A DNA stretch of 64,000 nt from Conchocele bisecta (Eukaryota; Mollusca; Bivalvia; Lucinida; Thyasiridae): positions 79,133,817-79,197,816 of the forward strand of contig CM055278.1 in assembly GCA_029237695.1 (NCBI GenBank). The letters are read 5' to 3'. A program made the translations under genes and the position numbers. Below, piece by piece: positions 48,123 to 58,905 of the stretch (position 1 is the stretch's first letter; each line of letters opens with the position of its first letter). Under the pieces are notes generated by a model, which saw nothing but the letters and a program-made list of their open reading frames with translations, did not search any database and had not been told where the DNA came from.

Positions 48123-48799
48123 GCGAGTATTTTTAATCACACCAGACAACGTGCTATAGCGGCTGCAGTTGTTGTTACAACAACAGTCGGGCACGTAAAT
48201 TGCTAAAATGAGAGGCATGTGAAGTCATCGCCAATAACTAGTTAACCAAATGGAATTTTGGAGCACATTTTTCGCTAGCGGTTGCAGATATGAATGTACA
48301 TTACATGGCAGAAAATCGCGTTTTCTCACCGTGTATACAATATGGATTTTGTCGTCTGAAAATGAAGTCACCAAAGAAAAAACCCGCAATATTTTGCTAA
48401 TCAAGACGACTGATTGCCTTCGATCATTTTAAATCAGCTGCAATAGTTCATACTACGTATATAGTACGTTCATTATTCTACAAGTGTACTAAAATGCATA
48501 TACAGACTGTCGTTGTGGCAACTACTGCAGTCGCGATAGCACGTTGTACGGTGTGTTAATGAAATATGAGAAAGAAATGCAGAAAATTGACGATCTTGCT
48601 TGTGTGCGTCTCATTTACTATTGAGAATCTACGACCACTCTAAATCCAGACCCTGCATCCGCCCCAGGCCATACTTACCATATCATATCACATCCGCCGA
48701 ATATCGGAATATATTTCACATATCACATACACTATCAATATAACAGTAACCCTTACACCACTATCTTATTTTTTGTTGTCGTCTGCTGTTTATTTTCTA
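48123..48799. other. non-coding stretch
   Basis: No supported feature. Confidence 0.4.
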
Positions 48800-48960
48800 T
48801 TTTCCATTTTTATCATCAAAAACATGCTTTGACAGCACTTTAGAATAATTTACAACATGCTTAGACAGCACTTCAGAATCATTTCCATTGGAAAAGAATA
48901 ATTTCCATTGGAAATGATTCTGAAGTGCTGTCAAAACATGTTTTTATTAAGAAATAAGGC
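48800..48960. repeat. GACGATTCT-family repeat forming a palindrome
   Basis: AACATGCTTAGACAGCACTTCAGA pairs with TCTGAAGTGCTGTCAAAACATG around TTTCCATTGGAA. Followed by TTTTTATTAAGAAAT as in the copy at 1. Confidence 0.75.
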
Positions 48961-50734
48961 AAGTTATAAAAGCAACAGCAGTCGACAATTGTTGTTAAGT
49001 ACGAACACATGCAGTGCATATATAATGAGCTGTATTGTATTTAACAAATTACAGAATAAAAGTACGAGAAACTATTACCGTGAAAAATACTATCACAGAG
49101 TGCAGTATCGAATACATATGAATGACGTGAACTACGGCGCGTATTTAATAACTCAAACAGAAAATCCATAACACAGAAGTCCTAGAGCATGGCGTTAATC
49201 AAACAGCCACCTTACATACGGCACAATACTCGCGCAATGATACAGGCTGGGAAAATAGTTCTTATTGTGCCTGCGCCCAGCACAATGATGGCAAAGACAC
49301 CGTGCACTGTGGTGTATGTTCTCCGCTTTATAGGCAACAGATTGCTCTATATATATATCGCTACATCACCGCCGTCAACGGTAAATCTTTGCGGAATAAC
49401 GTTTAAATTTGGCGCACTAAAATATAGCAATAATCTGCAGGGCGTTGACGTTCATACTTCGCCATAGTGTTATTGAGAGAAAAGTCTACAATATCAGAAC
49501 AATATATTATCATAAACTCACCTAACAAAGTGTGTACATGTATAGCACATCTGTAAGGACATCTGTAAGGGGTCCAGTACCAAGAGTTCCGTTACTTCAC
49601 AGTCCCGGAACGTTTTTGATTTTTAGAAGCCAAATGTTACATTCGGGTATGTTTGGACAACCACTATATGTATATCCTGGGCCAAGAGTTTTGGGTCAAT
49701 TTAAGAAGCAATGTGTATGAGCACGTGGTTACAACAACAACAACAAGTACATAAACTTCCAGAAGCCCTCCGATTTAAAGTACGTATTATTTTATTTTGT
49801 CCTTATTATGTAACGGTTTTGGATGAACTATAGCGCATCAAACGCGTCTTGTTAAGCTGCAGTTGGTGGTCTCAGTACTTTGGACCAGACTTCTGTCGTT
49901 TTTGCGAAGAATCGATTTCCGTGTCTACTGACACGGCCATAGGTTGTTCGCAAAAACGACAGGGACCATCAAATGCAACTCATGAAGACGCGTTTGTTGC
50001 ACCATATTTTATCAAAATCCGTTGCCTATTAAGGAAACTATCAAATAATACTTATACTTTGGAGTGGGCGCGCTTTTAAGCGATTTGATTTTCTTCATCA
50101 AGCGTACTATCTTCAGACTATTTTTGGAATGCTCAAAGAATGAACATGTGGCGTGAAAGCCGGACGTGTACTCGCGGTTTGGCTGCTGGACAGACAAGCA
50201 TTCTCCTGCAATGATCATATTAATACAGATCAATACAATTCCATTAGAAGGACAAAATGGTCATTTGACCTCCGGATGTGACCCTATCTGTCAAACAGCT
50301 AGGCCAACATTGAATTAAGTTGTTTATACGCACTATACATTTCGATTACTACTGTCTGTTCCACGTGTTGCTGCCAACTAAGTTTTGACTAATAAACACT
50401 AAAAACATTTAAATGCAAGTACTTTTTCAATAACAAAAAAGTCACTCTCCCCATTTTTTTTATTTGGTGAAATTTCATAAAATATTGATTTTATTGCGAA
50501 AAAAAAAAGATTCATATTGGAATTTAACATGGGGCAAAAGAAGCTGGAGGAGCTGCAGGACGAGTCGAAATAAAATAATATGGAAATTGACTCCGAAACC
50601 TGTCTAGATAGCTTGGAAATAATGTAACTAACAAAAAGCAAAAGCTAGATTTTGAAAATTGGTCCATAAATTCCAAAAATATTTTTTGGACGTTCGGTAC
50701 AAGTACACGAACACAAATTAATCCCAGCATACAT
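48961..50734. other. non-coding stretch
   Basis: No recognisable gene. GTCGTTTTTGCGAA and TTCGCAAAAACGAC form a stem at 49895-49963. Confidence 0.4.
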
Positions 50735-51503
50735 CCATATCATCCCACAAATATACATCCATATCACCCATATCACCCCCCTCATCCATATATCACCCCC
50801 ATCCCCCAATATACATCCATATCATCCCCCCAATATACATCCATATATCATCCCCCGAATATACATCCATATATCCCTCCCCTACATATACATCCATATA
50901 TCATCCCCCCCCAATATACATCCTATCATTTCCCCAATATACATCCATCATCCCCCAATATCATCCATCACCCCCCCAATATACATTGTACATCCAATAT
51001 CATCCTCCAAATATACATCCATATCATCCCCCCCCAATGTACATGTACATTTGTATCCATTGTATCTCCTCCCAATATACATCCCATATATCTTCCCCCT
51101 CCCACCATAAACCATTTAATACCCCCACCCCCCCCCCCCCCAATTACTTCCTATCATTTCCCCCCAATAATATACATCCATATCATAATCCCCCAATATA
51201 CATCCATATCATCCCCCCAAATATACATGTACATCCCTTAATCATCCTCCCATACATTAACCATATCATCCCCCCAATATACATGTACATTTGTACATCC
51301 ATATATCATCCCCCAATATACTTTCATCATCACCACAATATACATATACAAATATACTGTACATCCATATATCATCCCCCAAATATACATCCATATCATC
51401 CCCAAATATACATCCATATATCATCCCCCTCAATATACAACCATATCATCCCCCAAATATACATCCTTATATCTTCCCCTACATATACATCCATATATCA
51501 TCC
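50735..51503 (+). repeat. ATACATCCATATCATCCCCC minisatellite, left part
   Basis: Irregular units of 18-30 bp built from AATATACATCCATAT and ATCATCCCCC. The array continues beyond the palindromic element at 56014-56240. Reading frames across it are artefacts. Confidence 0.9.
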
Positions 51504-53030
51504 AGTAGTATATAGGGAGTCAAAATGATACCACCTCCCAATTGTGGATACAGATTGCACACAGACACTCCTTTTGAGCCATTATACCACCTCCCAATTG
51601 TGGATAGGAATTGCACACACATCCCTTTTTGGGAAAGTCGAAGAAAAATTTGTCTCCCAAGAGGCAAACAGAAATGGCAGACGACAATGTTCCACCACCC
51701 AATTGTGGATACGAATTGCACACACACATCCCTTTTTGGGAAAGTCGTATCCACATTTGGGACGAAAACATCCACAATCGTACTACTACCTACCCACACC
51801 CCAAAATATGGCATGGTCGAGAAATCCACAATTGGGACGCGAGTATACACAACTAGAACCCCCATCCACAATTGCACTGGTGCCGTAGGAGAAATTCGTC
51901 TCCCAAGAGGCAAACAGAAATGGCAGACGACAATGTTCCAATGGGACACGAGTGTCCACAACTGGACTGGTAGTACAAAAGACGACGTTTTGGTACAATA
52001 GTGGATGGAGGTTCTAGTCCATTCTGCACTATTTTCTCTGTCGTATGTATCCACATTTTGGACGAAAACATCCACAATCGTACTACCACCCCAAAATATG
52101 GCATACGAGAGTGGGAAAAAAGGTCGAGAAATCCACCCATTTGGGACGCGAGTATACACAACTGGGACACGATATCCACAATTGCGCTGGTGCCGTAGAA
52201 AGAATTCGTCTCTCAAGAGGCAAACAGAAACGATACCACCCATTTGTACACATTTGGGAAAAGTGTAGGAGAAATTCGCCTCCCAAGAGGCAAACAGAAA
52301 CGATACCACCCATTTGTGTATTTGGACACATTTGGGAAAAGTGTAGAAAATATTCGTCTCCCAAGAGGCAAACAGAAACGATACCACCCATTTGTGTATT
52401 TGGACGCATTTGGGAAAGACGGGTTGGAAAAAAGTGTCTCCCAAGAGGCAAACAGAAATGGCAGACGACAATGTTCCAATTGGGACACGAGCATACGCAA
52501 CTGGACTGGTAGTACAAAAGACGACGTTTGGTCCAATAGTGGATGGGGGTTCTAGTCCATTCTGCACGGAGCCACAATTTTTGCAGGTCTCGCCTCACCA
52601 CATCCACAATCGAACGCCCATTTGAAGATATGGGACCCCATTGGAATAGACTACAACTAGCCATGCCATACAAGGAATGCGAGACATGCGGCAAGGGCTT
52701 CGACAAGCCCACAAATCTTCGAAGACACATGGGTCGCAAGAACCCGTGCAGACCTCCCACGAGAGAGTGTCCAGGATGTGGAGGGAAGTTTACCACCTAC
52801 AAGACTCTCTGGCAACATCGCTCGAACAGGTGTCCCGAGGGGCCAGAAGATAGAACCACGGAGGGTAACAAGAAGAAGGCTGCGACCAGGAACAGGATCC
52901 TGGTACTGGAGGGTGGTAGAGTTGGAGGAGGAGGTGGCTAGACTGCGGGATGGAAAACCTCGCGAGGTAGCGAGCATCGACAGCGACGACGACGAGACCG
53001 ATTGGACAGATCTGTAGAGAGAGGGGGATT
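51504..53030. repeat. left inverted arm
   Basis: From the tip inward it holds tandem units with CCACCCAATTGTGGAT, CATCCCTTTTTGGGAAAG and CGTCTCCCAAGAGGCAAACAG (six or so copies, about 51652-52460), then the zinc-finger gene. Confidence 0.88.
52663..52941 (+). CDS. two-finger zinc protein, left-arm copy
   Basis: A 92-codon frame starts at ATG 52663. Finger 1 has C6-x2-C9-x12-H22-x6-C29 (CETCGKGF, TNLRRH) and finger 2 has C36-x2-C39-x12-H52-x4-C57 (CPGCGGKF, TLWQH). Both are C2HC variants of the classical C2H2 finger, so the protein probably binds nucleic acid. After a basic stretch (NKKKAATRNR) this frame ends in a glycine run. The next frame over continues with VVELEEEVARLRD and an acidic tail DSDDDE ending at 53017, which looks like a coiled coil. 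So the true C terminus may be reached by a frame change near 52905-52920. The other arm has the same arrangement, so the shift is shared. Its job in the element is unknown. Confidence 0.7.
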   Translation: MPYKECETCGKGFDKPTNLRRHMGRKNPCRPPTRECPGCGGKFTTYKTLWQHRSNRCPEGPEDRTTEGNKKKAATRNRILVLEGGRVGGGGG

Positions 53031-53045
53031 GCTCGGATTGCGCGG

Positions 53046-53152
53046 CAGGAAATCCAGTCCGCTCGGGAAGGTCAAAATGCCTGCTCGCGATTCCCAGGGG
53101 GCTCGGCATCGCGAGCAGGCATTTCGACCTTCCCGAGTGGACGGGATTTCCT
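53046..53152. repeat. hairpin at inner edge of left arm
   Basis: GAAATCCAGTCCGCTCGGGAAGG and TGCCTGCTCGCGA pair with TCGCGAGCAGGCA and CCTTCCCGAGTGGACGGG, a stem of about 45 bp in a GC-rich context. Confidence 0.85.
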
Positions 53153-53290
53153 GGCGCGCAATCCGAGCAATCTGGCGAACAAACCGAGCACACTGGTGCG
53201 CAATCCGAGCAATCCGAGCAATTTGGCGAGCAAATCGAGCACACTGGTGCGCAATCCGAGCAATCCGAGCACCGCGAACAAGCATTTTGC
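53153..53290 (+). repeat. GCGCAATCCGAGCAAT minisatellite
   Basis: About 2.5 units of roughly 57 bp (GCGCAATCCGAGCAAT, GGCGARCAAAYCGAGCAC, ACTGGT). It makes repetitive frames on both strands. Confidence 0.8.
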
Positions 53291-53349
53291 CCTTTTCGAA
53301 CGATTTGGGAATCCATGTTGGACAAATGTCCCCCTCTAGATAGAAACGT

Positions 53350-54024
53350 TTGCAAACATGCCAAAAAACCTACTTGTCTCCGGAAAATATTCGAGAAATT
53401 ATTTCCACCCGCGGGAAGACTACAGCCGACGAAACAAAGAAGAAGTACGGGATCGGTAGTGCTAGACTTCGAAAAATCTGGGACGATGCCGATGTAGAGC
53501 GTAGTACAAAGCCCGAAGAACCCCTAGAAGAACATCCAATCGAGATTGGGAACCCACCTCCCACCGAGTTCCCCACGGCTCTACTAGAACATGCCAGCTC
53601 GTTCGAAGAATCGACGCGCCTGTTCGACATGGAGAGACGTCTGGAGAACCGGTTGGAGAGACGTTTGGACCGCAAACTGTTGGACATGGAGATACGTTTG
53701 GGCGCCCTGGAATGTAGACTGTTGGACTCGGTTTCCAGCGATTCCGAGTGTCCGAAGAAAGACGAGCGGGAGGTACACGACATCTGGAGAACCGTAGAGT
53801 ATGCGAAGTGGTGGCTGGGGTTCTCTGTGGCGGCGTACGCGGTATGCAGACCACTGTTCCCATTCGTGGCTCTAGAGGCCTATAGACTCCGGAAGAGCAA
53901 ACCAGACTCCGACGCCCAGTTCGTGCACCCCGCAAAACAGTCCGGTACACCGAATGGGAAAAACGAAACTAGCGACTCCGTACACCAGCACTCTGGTAGT
54001 AGCGACCCGTTCTACAAGGAGTAG
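53350..54024 (+). CDS. core gene of the palindromic element, unknown function
   Basis: An open frame of about 224 codons is the only sizeable unique frame in the core. No start ATG is in frame at the 5' end; an ATG at 53358 lies in the neighbouring frame and its codons agree well with a natural start, suggesting a one-base change near 53380. Residues about 10-45 (ENIREIISTRGKT, KKKYGIGSARLRKIW) look like a small helix-turn-helix. A Glu/Arg/Leu-rich stretch (MERRLENRLERRLDRKL) predicts a coiled coil at about 90-125. WWLGFSVAAYAV to FPFVALEAY at about 150-175 is hydrophobic and could span a membrane. The tail is polar. I do not recognise the family. Confidence 0.6.
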   Translation: MQTCQKTYLSPENIREIISTRGKTTADETKKKYGIGSARLRKIWDDADVERSTKPEEPLEEHPIEIGNPPPTEFPTALLEHASSFEESTRLFDMERRLENRLERRLDRKLLDMEIRLGALECRLLDSVSSDSECPKKDEREVHDIWRTVEYAKWWLGFSVAAYAVCRPLFPFVALEAYRLRKSKPDSDAQFVHPAKQSGTPNGKNETSDSVHQHSGSSDPFYKE

Positions 54025-54287
54025 CCATTTTGAAAAAAGTTCTTTGTCGCTGCTCGTTTTGGACAAAAGTTCTTCGTCTTTTTCGAATTGTCTTTCCGAG
54101 TTGTATTTTCTTGTTCTGTACCGAGTTGTCTTTCTACCTCCTTTGGTAGCGGTTTTCTGTTTTTCGATGTGGTCTAGATCTTGGGAGACGATTTTTGTTC
54201 GACTTTCCCAAATGTGGACAATTGGGTGGGGGTTCTACCTACTTTGGGGAGAGGTTTTGTTTGCCGTTGGGAGTCGAGATGGGGGAA
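54025..54287. other. core 3' non-coding segment
   Basis: TTCTTCGTCTTTTTCGAATTG and GAGTTGTCTTTC words repeat. 54180-54260 carries diverged pieces of the arm tandem unit (TTGGGAGACGA, CTTTCCCAAATGTGGACAAT), hinting that the right arm was once longer. Confidence 0.5.
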
Positions 54288-56013
54288 TCCCCCTCTCTCT
54301 ACAGATCTGTCCAATCGGTCTCGTCGTCGTCGCTGTCGATGCTCGCTACCTCGCGAGGTTTTCCATCCCGCAGTCTAGCCACCTCCTCCCCCAACTCTAC
54401 CACCCTCCAGTACCAGGATCCTGTTCCTGGTCGCAGCCTTCTTCTTGCTACCCTCCGTGGTTCTATCTTCTGGCCCCTCGGGACACCTGTTCGAGCGATG
54501 TTGCCAGAGAGTCTTGTAGGTGGCAAACTTCCCTCCACATCCTGGACACTCTCTCGTGGGAGGTCTGCACGGGTTCTTGCGACCCATGTGTCTTCGAAGA
54601 TTTGTGAGCTTGTCGAAGCCCTTGCCGCATGTCTCGCATTCCTTGTATGGCATGGCTAGTTGTAGTCTATTCCAATGGGGTCCCATATCTTCAAATGGGC
54701 GTTCGATTGTGGATGTGGTGAGGCGAGACCTGCAAAAATTGTGGCTCCGTGCAGAATGGACTAGAACCCCCATCCACTATTGGACCAAACGTCGTCTTTT
54801 GTACTACCAGTCCAGTTGCGTATGCTCGTGTCCCAATTGGAACATTGTCGTCTGCCATTTCTGTTTGCCTCTTGGGAGACACTTTTTTCCAACCCGTCTT
54901 TCCCAAATGCGTCCAAATACACAAATGGGTGGTATCGTTTCTGTTTGCCTCTTGGGAGACGAATATTTTCTACACTTTTCCCAAATGTGTCCAAATACAC
55001 AAATGGGTGGTATCGTTTCTGTTTGCCTCTTGGGAGGCGAATTTCTCCTACACTTTTCCCAAATGTGTACAAATGGGTGGTATCGTTTCTGTTTGCCTCT
55101 TGGGAGACGAATTCTTTCTACGGCACCAGCGCAATTGTGGATATCGTGTCCCAGTTGTGTATACTCGCGTCCCAAATGGGTGGATTTCTCGACCTTTTTT
55201 CCCACTCTCGTATGCCATATTTTGGGGTGGTAGTACGATTGTGGATGTTTTCGTCCAAAATGTGGATACATACGACAGAGAAAATAGTGCAGAATGGACT
55301 AGAACCCCCATCCACTATTGTACCAAAACGTCGTCTTTTGTACTACCAGTCCAGTTGTGGACACTCGTGTCCCATTGGAACATTGTCGTCTGCCATTTCT
55401 GTTTGCCTCTTGGGAGACGAATTTCTCCTACGGCACCAGTGCAATTGTGGATGGGGGTTCTAGTTGTGTATACTCGCGTCCCAATTGTGGATTTCTCGAC
55501 CATGCCATATTTTGGGGTGTGGGTAGGTGGTAGTACGATTGTGGATGTTTTCGTCCCAAATGTGGATACGACTTTCCCAAAAAGGGATGTGTGTGTGCAA
55601 TTCGTATCCACAATTGGGTGGTGGAACATTGTCGTCTGCCATTTCTGTTTGCCTCTTGGGAGACGAATTTCTCCTACACTTTCCCAAAAAGGGATGTGTG
55701 TGCGATTCGTATCCACAATTGGGTGGTGGAACATTATCGTCTGCCATTTCTGTTGGAGACGAATTTCTCCTACACTTTCCCACAAAGGGATGTGTGTGCA
55801 ATTCGTATCCACAATTGGGTGGTGGAACATTGTCGTCTGCCATTTCTGTTTGCCTCTTGGGAGACAAATATTTCTTCGACTTTCCCAAAAAGAGATGTGT
55901 GTGCAATTCCTATCCACAATTGGGAGGTGGTATAATGGCTCAAAAGGGGTGTCTGTGTGCAATCTGTATCCACAATTGGGAGGTGGTATCATTTTGACTC
56001 CCTATATACTACT
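54288..56013. repeat. right inverted arm
   Basis: The reverse complement of the left arm with about 200 bp of additional tandem units at 55560-55870, each near 115 bp. CTGTTTGCCTCTTGGGAGAC recurs at about 54865, 54938, 55017, 55088, 55398, 55645 and 55846. Confidence 0.88.
54375..54653 (-). CDS. two-finger zinc protein, right-arm copy
   Basis: The same 92-codon gene in mirror image, starting at ATG 54653. Visible differences are few: Pro16 to Leu, Thr44 to Ala, and Asn to Ser in the basic stretch. All eight metal ligands are kept. The alternative frame carries VVELGEEVARLRD and the same acidic tail, ending at 54299. Conservation of ligands in both copies suggests either selection or recent arm homogenisation. 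Confidence 0.7.
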   Translation of the reverse strand: MPYKECETCGKGFDKLTNLRRHMGRKNPCRPPTRECPGCGGKFATYKTLWQHRSNRCPEGPEDRTTEGSKKKAATRNRILVLEGGRVGGGGG

Positions 56014-56240
56014 CATCCCCTCAATATACATCCATATCATCCCCCAATATACATTTCCATAACACCCCCCAATATACATCCATATATCACCATATACATC
56101 CATATAATCATATAACATCCCCCCCAATATAAACATTCCCCCAATAATACACCCCCCCCCATATATACCCCCCCCCCCTCCATATATTCATCCCGCAATA
56201 TACATCCATATCATCCCCCAATATACATCCGCACAAGTAG
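56014..56240 (+). repeat. ATACATCCATATCATCCCCC minisatellite, right part
   Basis: This continues the array at 50735-51503, beginning CATCCCCTCAATATACATCC, and includes C runs of up to about ten. Confidence 0.9.
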
Positions 56241-56764
56241 ACATTACATCTTAACAACTATGATATAAGCCATGTGATTTTGTTCCTAAGAAGATGTGCG
56301 ATTTTTCATGAAAATAGTTGACGAACTTCTCAGAGCAAATGCATCACAGGATTCTTCATTTGCAATTTCGTCAGCTTTTGTCGTCATTTATGGAAACTAT
56401 CGTAAAATGTGTAAATATGTTTCATAAATGACCTGGCAGTATGTGTTAAATCAAATGTCCGACTAGTTGCTGATGTCTGTGTGATATATCGGAACATTAC
56501 GCCTGTGTCCAACACCAGTCTGCTGCAGTAGGATCTTGACAGCTTGGCAGAGAGGGAGCAGAAATTGAAGATGTCAGCAAATGCCACACTGTGCAAGCCA
56601 CACAATATCGGAATGACATAAAGGACACGTATTTCTTGCATAACCAACCGCTTTCCACAATCAACCAGGCCATATATCTAGCGGTTGAGGTAAGTTCAGA
56701 CCTATCTTGGCCACTTCACATAAATACATGCAATGCAGTTGTCGTCGTCCGCGTTGTCCGCGTC
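56241..56764. other. non-coding stretch
   Basis: Short frames at 56384-56647 and 56591-56803 have no recognisable motif. Confidence 0.35.
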
Positions 56765-57075
56765 AACAATGTCAACAAGTTTGTACACGTTTCTTTATCG
56801 TGATATAACTTTAATATTTATTTACGGATTCTTCAATATTTGGACACTTAATTGATACATGTGATCATATGGAACACACTCATACTGCCATTTAACATTA
56901 TTACATGACATTGACCTGTTTCACCATTACATTTTTTTGCGGAAACACTTAGCCATTTTGTTTGTGTCAAAAAGTTTGTACAAGTTTGTTTCTTCATCAT
57001 GATATAACTTTACTATCTCTTTAGTGATTGTTTCACTATTTGGACATGTAAGCATTTGGAACACACTCATACCAT
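56765..57075 (+). repeat. direct repeat of about 195 bp, two copies
   Basis: AAGTTTGTACACGTTTCTTT, CGTGATATAACTTTA, TATTTGGACA and TGGAACACACTCATAC at 56778-56890 recur at 56970-57070 with moderate divergence. Confidence 0.7.
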
Positions 57076-57355
57076 CATTGAGCCAGTGCCGTCGTTAAAT
57101 CAAAGCATTTATATGTTTGCAGTCGATGCCGAAGGTGACCGGATTAGCTCAGTATGTAGAGCGTCGGACTGTGGATCGGGAGACGAATGGTTCGATTCCG
57201 ACATTGACCGCTGCGAATGGTTGGTTCGGTGTGTCCTCGTGCTAGCATAGTCTTATCTGATGGGGACTTAAATAGTCGGTCCCGACATGCAAGGTCATCG
57301 AGCCAGTGCCGTCGTTAAATAAAAGCATTTACATTTACAGTCGAGGCCGTGGTTT
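57076..57355 (+). repeat. tRNA-derived SINE in a partial dimer
   Basis: The tRNA-like head at about 57133-57210 has GGATTAGCTCAGTATGTAG (A box), GCGTCGGACTGTGGAT (anticodon arm, GTG in the loop) and GGTTCGATTCC (B box). The tail GAGCCAGTGCCGTCGTTAAAT is present both after it (57299) and just before the head (57080), so a truncated SINE tail precedes a complete unit. Confidence 0.7.
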
Positions 57356-57639
57356 GATAGCGGATTCCCGCCAGAAACGATAGCCATCTTCACTGCCTTT
57401 CAATATATTTGTACTCGTCTCATTTCTACATTTACTTGATGTGAGTAATCACCAATCTGTAGTAACGCAACATGGACTTTATCCCTTCAGAGTTTACAAA
57501 ACGTATTACACGTATATTTTCATGTTACTGCATTTAATCCGGAGCAAACTTATACACTAAATTCCAAAGTTATATCCATGATCATGATGATAGCACTCAA
57601 AGTGACGTAAACATAGTCCATAGTATTTATAGCACATGG

Positions 57640-58293
57640 CTGTTCAATAGCGATCGTGCCCTCCGTTTGCGGCGATCGCAGCTCGTATTCGCTTTGACAT
57701 GGACGCAATCAGTTTGTTCACCACTATCGCTGGAATACGGTTCCACTCTTCAGCAAGCGTACATCTCAGTTGAGAGGCGCAACCACGTGGTGGGTTGCGC
57801 GCCCTTATCCTCCTGTCTAAGTAGTCCCAAAGATGCTCAATATGAGATAGGTCGGGCTATACGCAGGCCAAGGGAGAACCTGGACGTCATTAGTGTCAAG
57901 GAAATCTCGGACACACACCGGCAACATGGCAATGTGCAATGTCTTGCTGGAAAATGACGTTATGGCGGCGCACAAATAGAACAATGGTAGGCTAAAGAAT
58001 AGTATCGCGGTAGCGGTTTGCTTTCAGAGTCCCGTCGATAATAATCACTGAGTGGCGTTTTGTGTCCATGACAGATATCGCCCCAAGCCATTGGCATGAT
58101 TCCTTGGACGTCCACGTCGAGCGCGGTCATTGGTGGTACCAGTCGTTCGTAGACGTTGGTTTAGTCGAGGTATGATGGATCGATGAACTCTGAAGTAACG
58201 AGCAATGTTGCTTTGGGATACTCCACGTAACAACATTGTCACTTTTTTCTGACGCTGAGTGACGTAAACGTCACATTGACAAAAATTATCCAA
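57640..58293 (-). pseudogene. Tc1-like transposase with deleted centre
   Basis: The N-terminal piece (58045-58293) has the helix-turn-helix VSQSNIARYFRVHRS and the GRPR hook (RARRGRPRNHANG). The C-terminal part, across frame changes from about 58030 to 57645, shows IDGTLKANRYRD, a second catalytic Asp in FQQDI (usually QQDNA), then PDLSHIEHLWDYLDRR with the catalytic Glu, and a tail IRAAIAANGGH. The middle third including the first catalytic Asp is absent, so it is an internally deleted DD34E Tc1 copy. Terminal repeats could not be defined. Confidence 0.85.
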
Positions 58294-58661
58294 TGAGATA
58301 AAACAACATGACTCTTGGTGTACTTGCGTTCTACAGTAGATTCAACAATCCGTACAATATCTGTGGTGGCATACGGGTTTGCACGTGCAACCATTGAATT
58401 TAGCATTTGACATTTCGGGGGTGCGGTGGATGGACAAAACCAGACTAACTGGTATAGCATTTTGTAACTGTAAAAGTTGTCAACTCGAAGAGAAAACGGG
58501 TATAATAATTTAAGGACTTTTTTTAACCATATGTCTACTTGTAAATGTTGCGTTTCTTGTTTTGCCTAGTATACATCTATTGCATTTAATTAGTTTTGTT
58601 CCCCTCTTTAACCCTCCAAATGTAGTAACTTTCCCTCTCCATCTCATACTGGCCACCTAGC
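58294..58661. other. non-coding stretch beside Tc1 remnant
   Basis: Probably includes the 5' end of the Tc1 copy; no clear inverted repeat was found. Confidence 0.35.
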
Positions 58662-58905
58662 TGGGGCGAGCCGTTTCACTAAACTTCGTGCGACTAAAAT
58701 GTTCGTAACTGCAAATTTAGGATCATCTGGAAATTTAAATTGATGAATTTACATTTATTGAGCATATGCAGCATATCCTCAATAAATATAAATCCAATAA
58801 TTGTTTACAAGAAAACATTGTTAATGTGAAATTAACAGACCATAGCTATCATATTTTTGCACTTACGAACATCTTAGTCGTATGAAGATTAGTGAAACGG
58901 CCCCC
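58662..58905. mobile_element. palindromic MITE 'GGCCGTTTC', copy 2
   Basis: GCCGTTTCACTAAACTTCG and CTAAAATGTTCGTAA at the left pair with TTACGAACATCTTAG and GATTAGTGAAACGGCCCC at the right. Matches 30923-31161. Confidence 0.82.

Larger units (their letters stand above)
51504..56013. mobile_element. palindromic element with 1.5-1.7 kb inverted arms and CATCC duplication
   Basis: The left arm 51504-53030 and right arm 54288-56013 are inverted copies with very few mismatches. The right arm is longer because it has more tandem units. The tips read AGTAGTATATAGGG and CCCTATATACTACT. CATCC flanks both sides (51499-51503 and 56014-56018) within a minisatellite. The arms carry a small zinc-finger gene each. 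The core of about 1.25 kb holds a hairpin, a 48-bp minisatellite and one larger frame. AG...CT tips plus a 5-6 bp duplication are the hallmark of Polinton/Maverick elements, but no polymerase, integrase, ATPase or capsid gene is present. Confidence 0.85.

Noticed and set aside
50986..51528. 180-codon frame
   Set aside because: Pure CATCC/ATATAC minisatellite translation.
51479..52567. 362-codon minus-strand frame in the left arm as a host gene
   Set aside because: It spans tandem units, runs into the minisatellite and is mirrored in the other arm; kept only as a finding.
53002..53343. 113- and 115-codon frames on both strands
   Set aside because: Produced by the GCGCAATCCGAGC minisatellite and hairpin.
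57667..57957. 96-codon plus-strand frame
   Set aside because: Antisense to the Tc1 C-terminal region.
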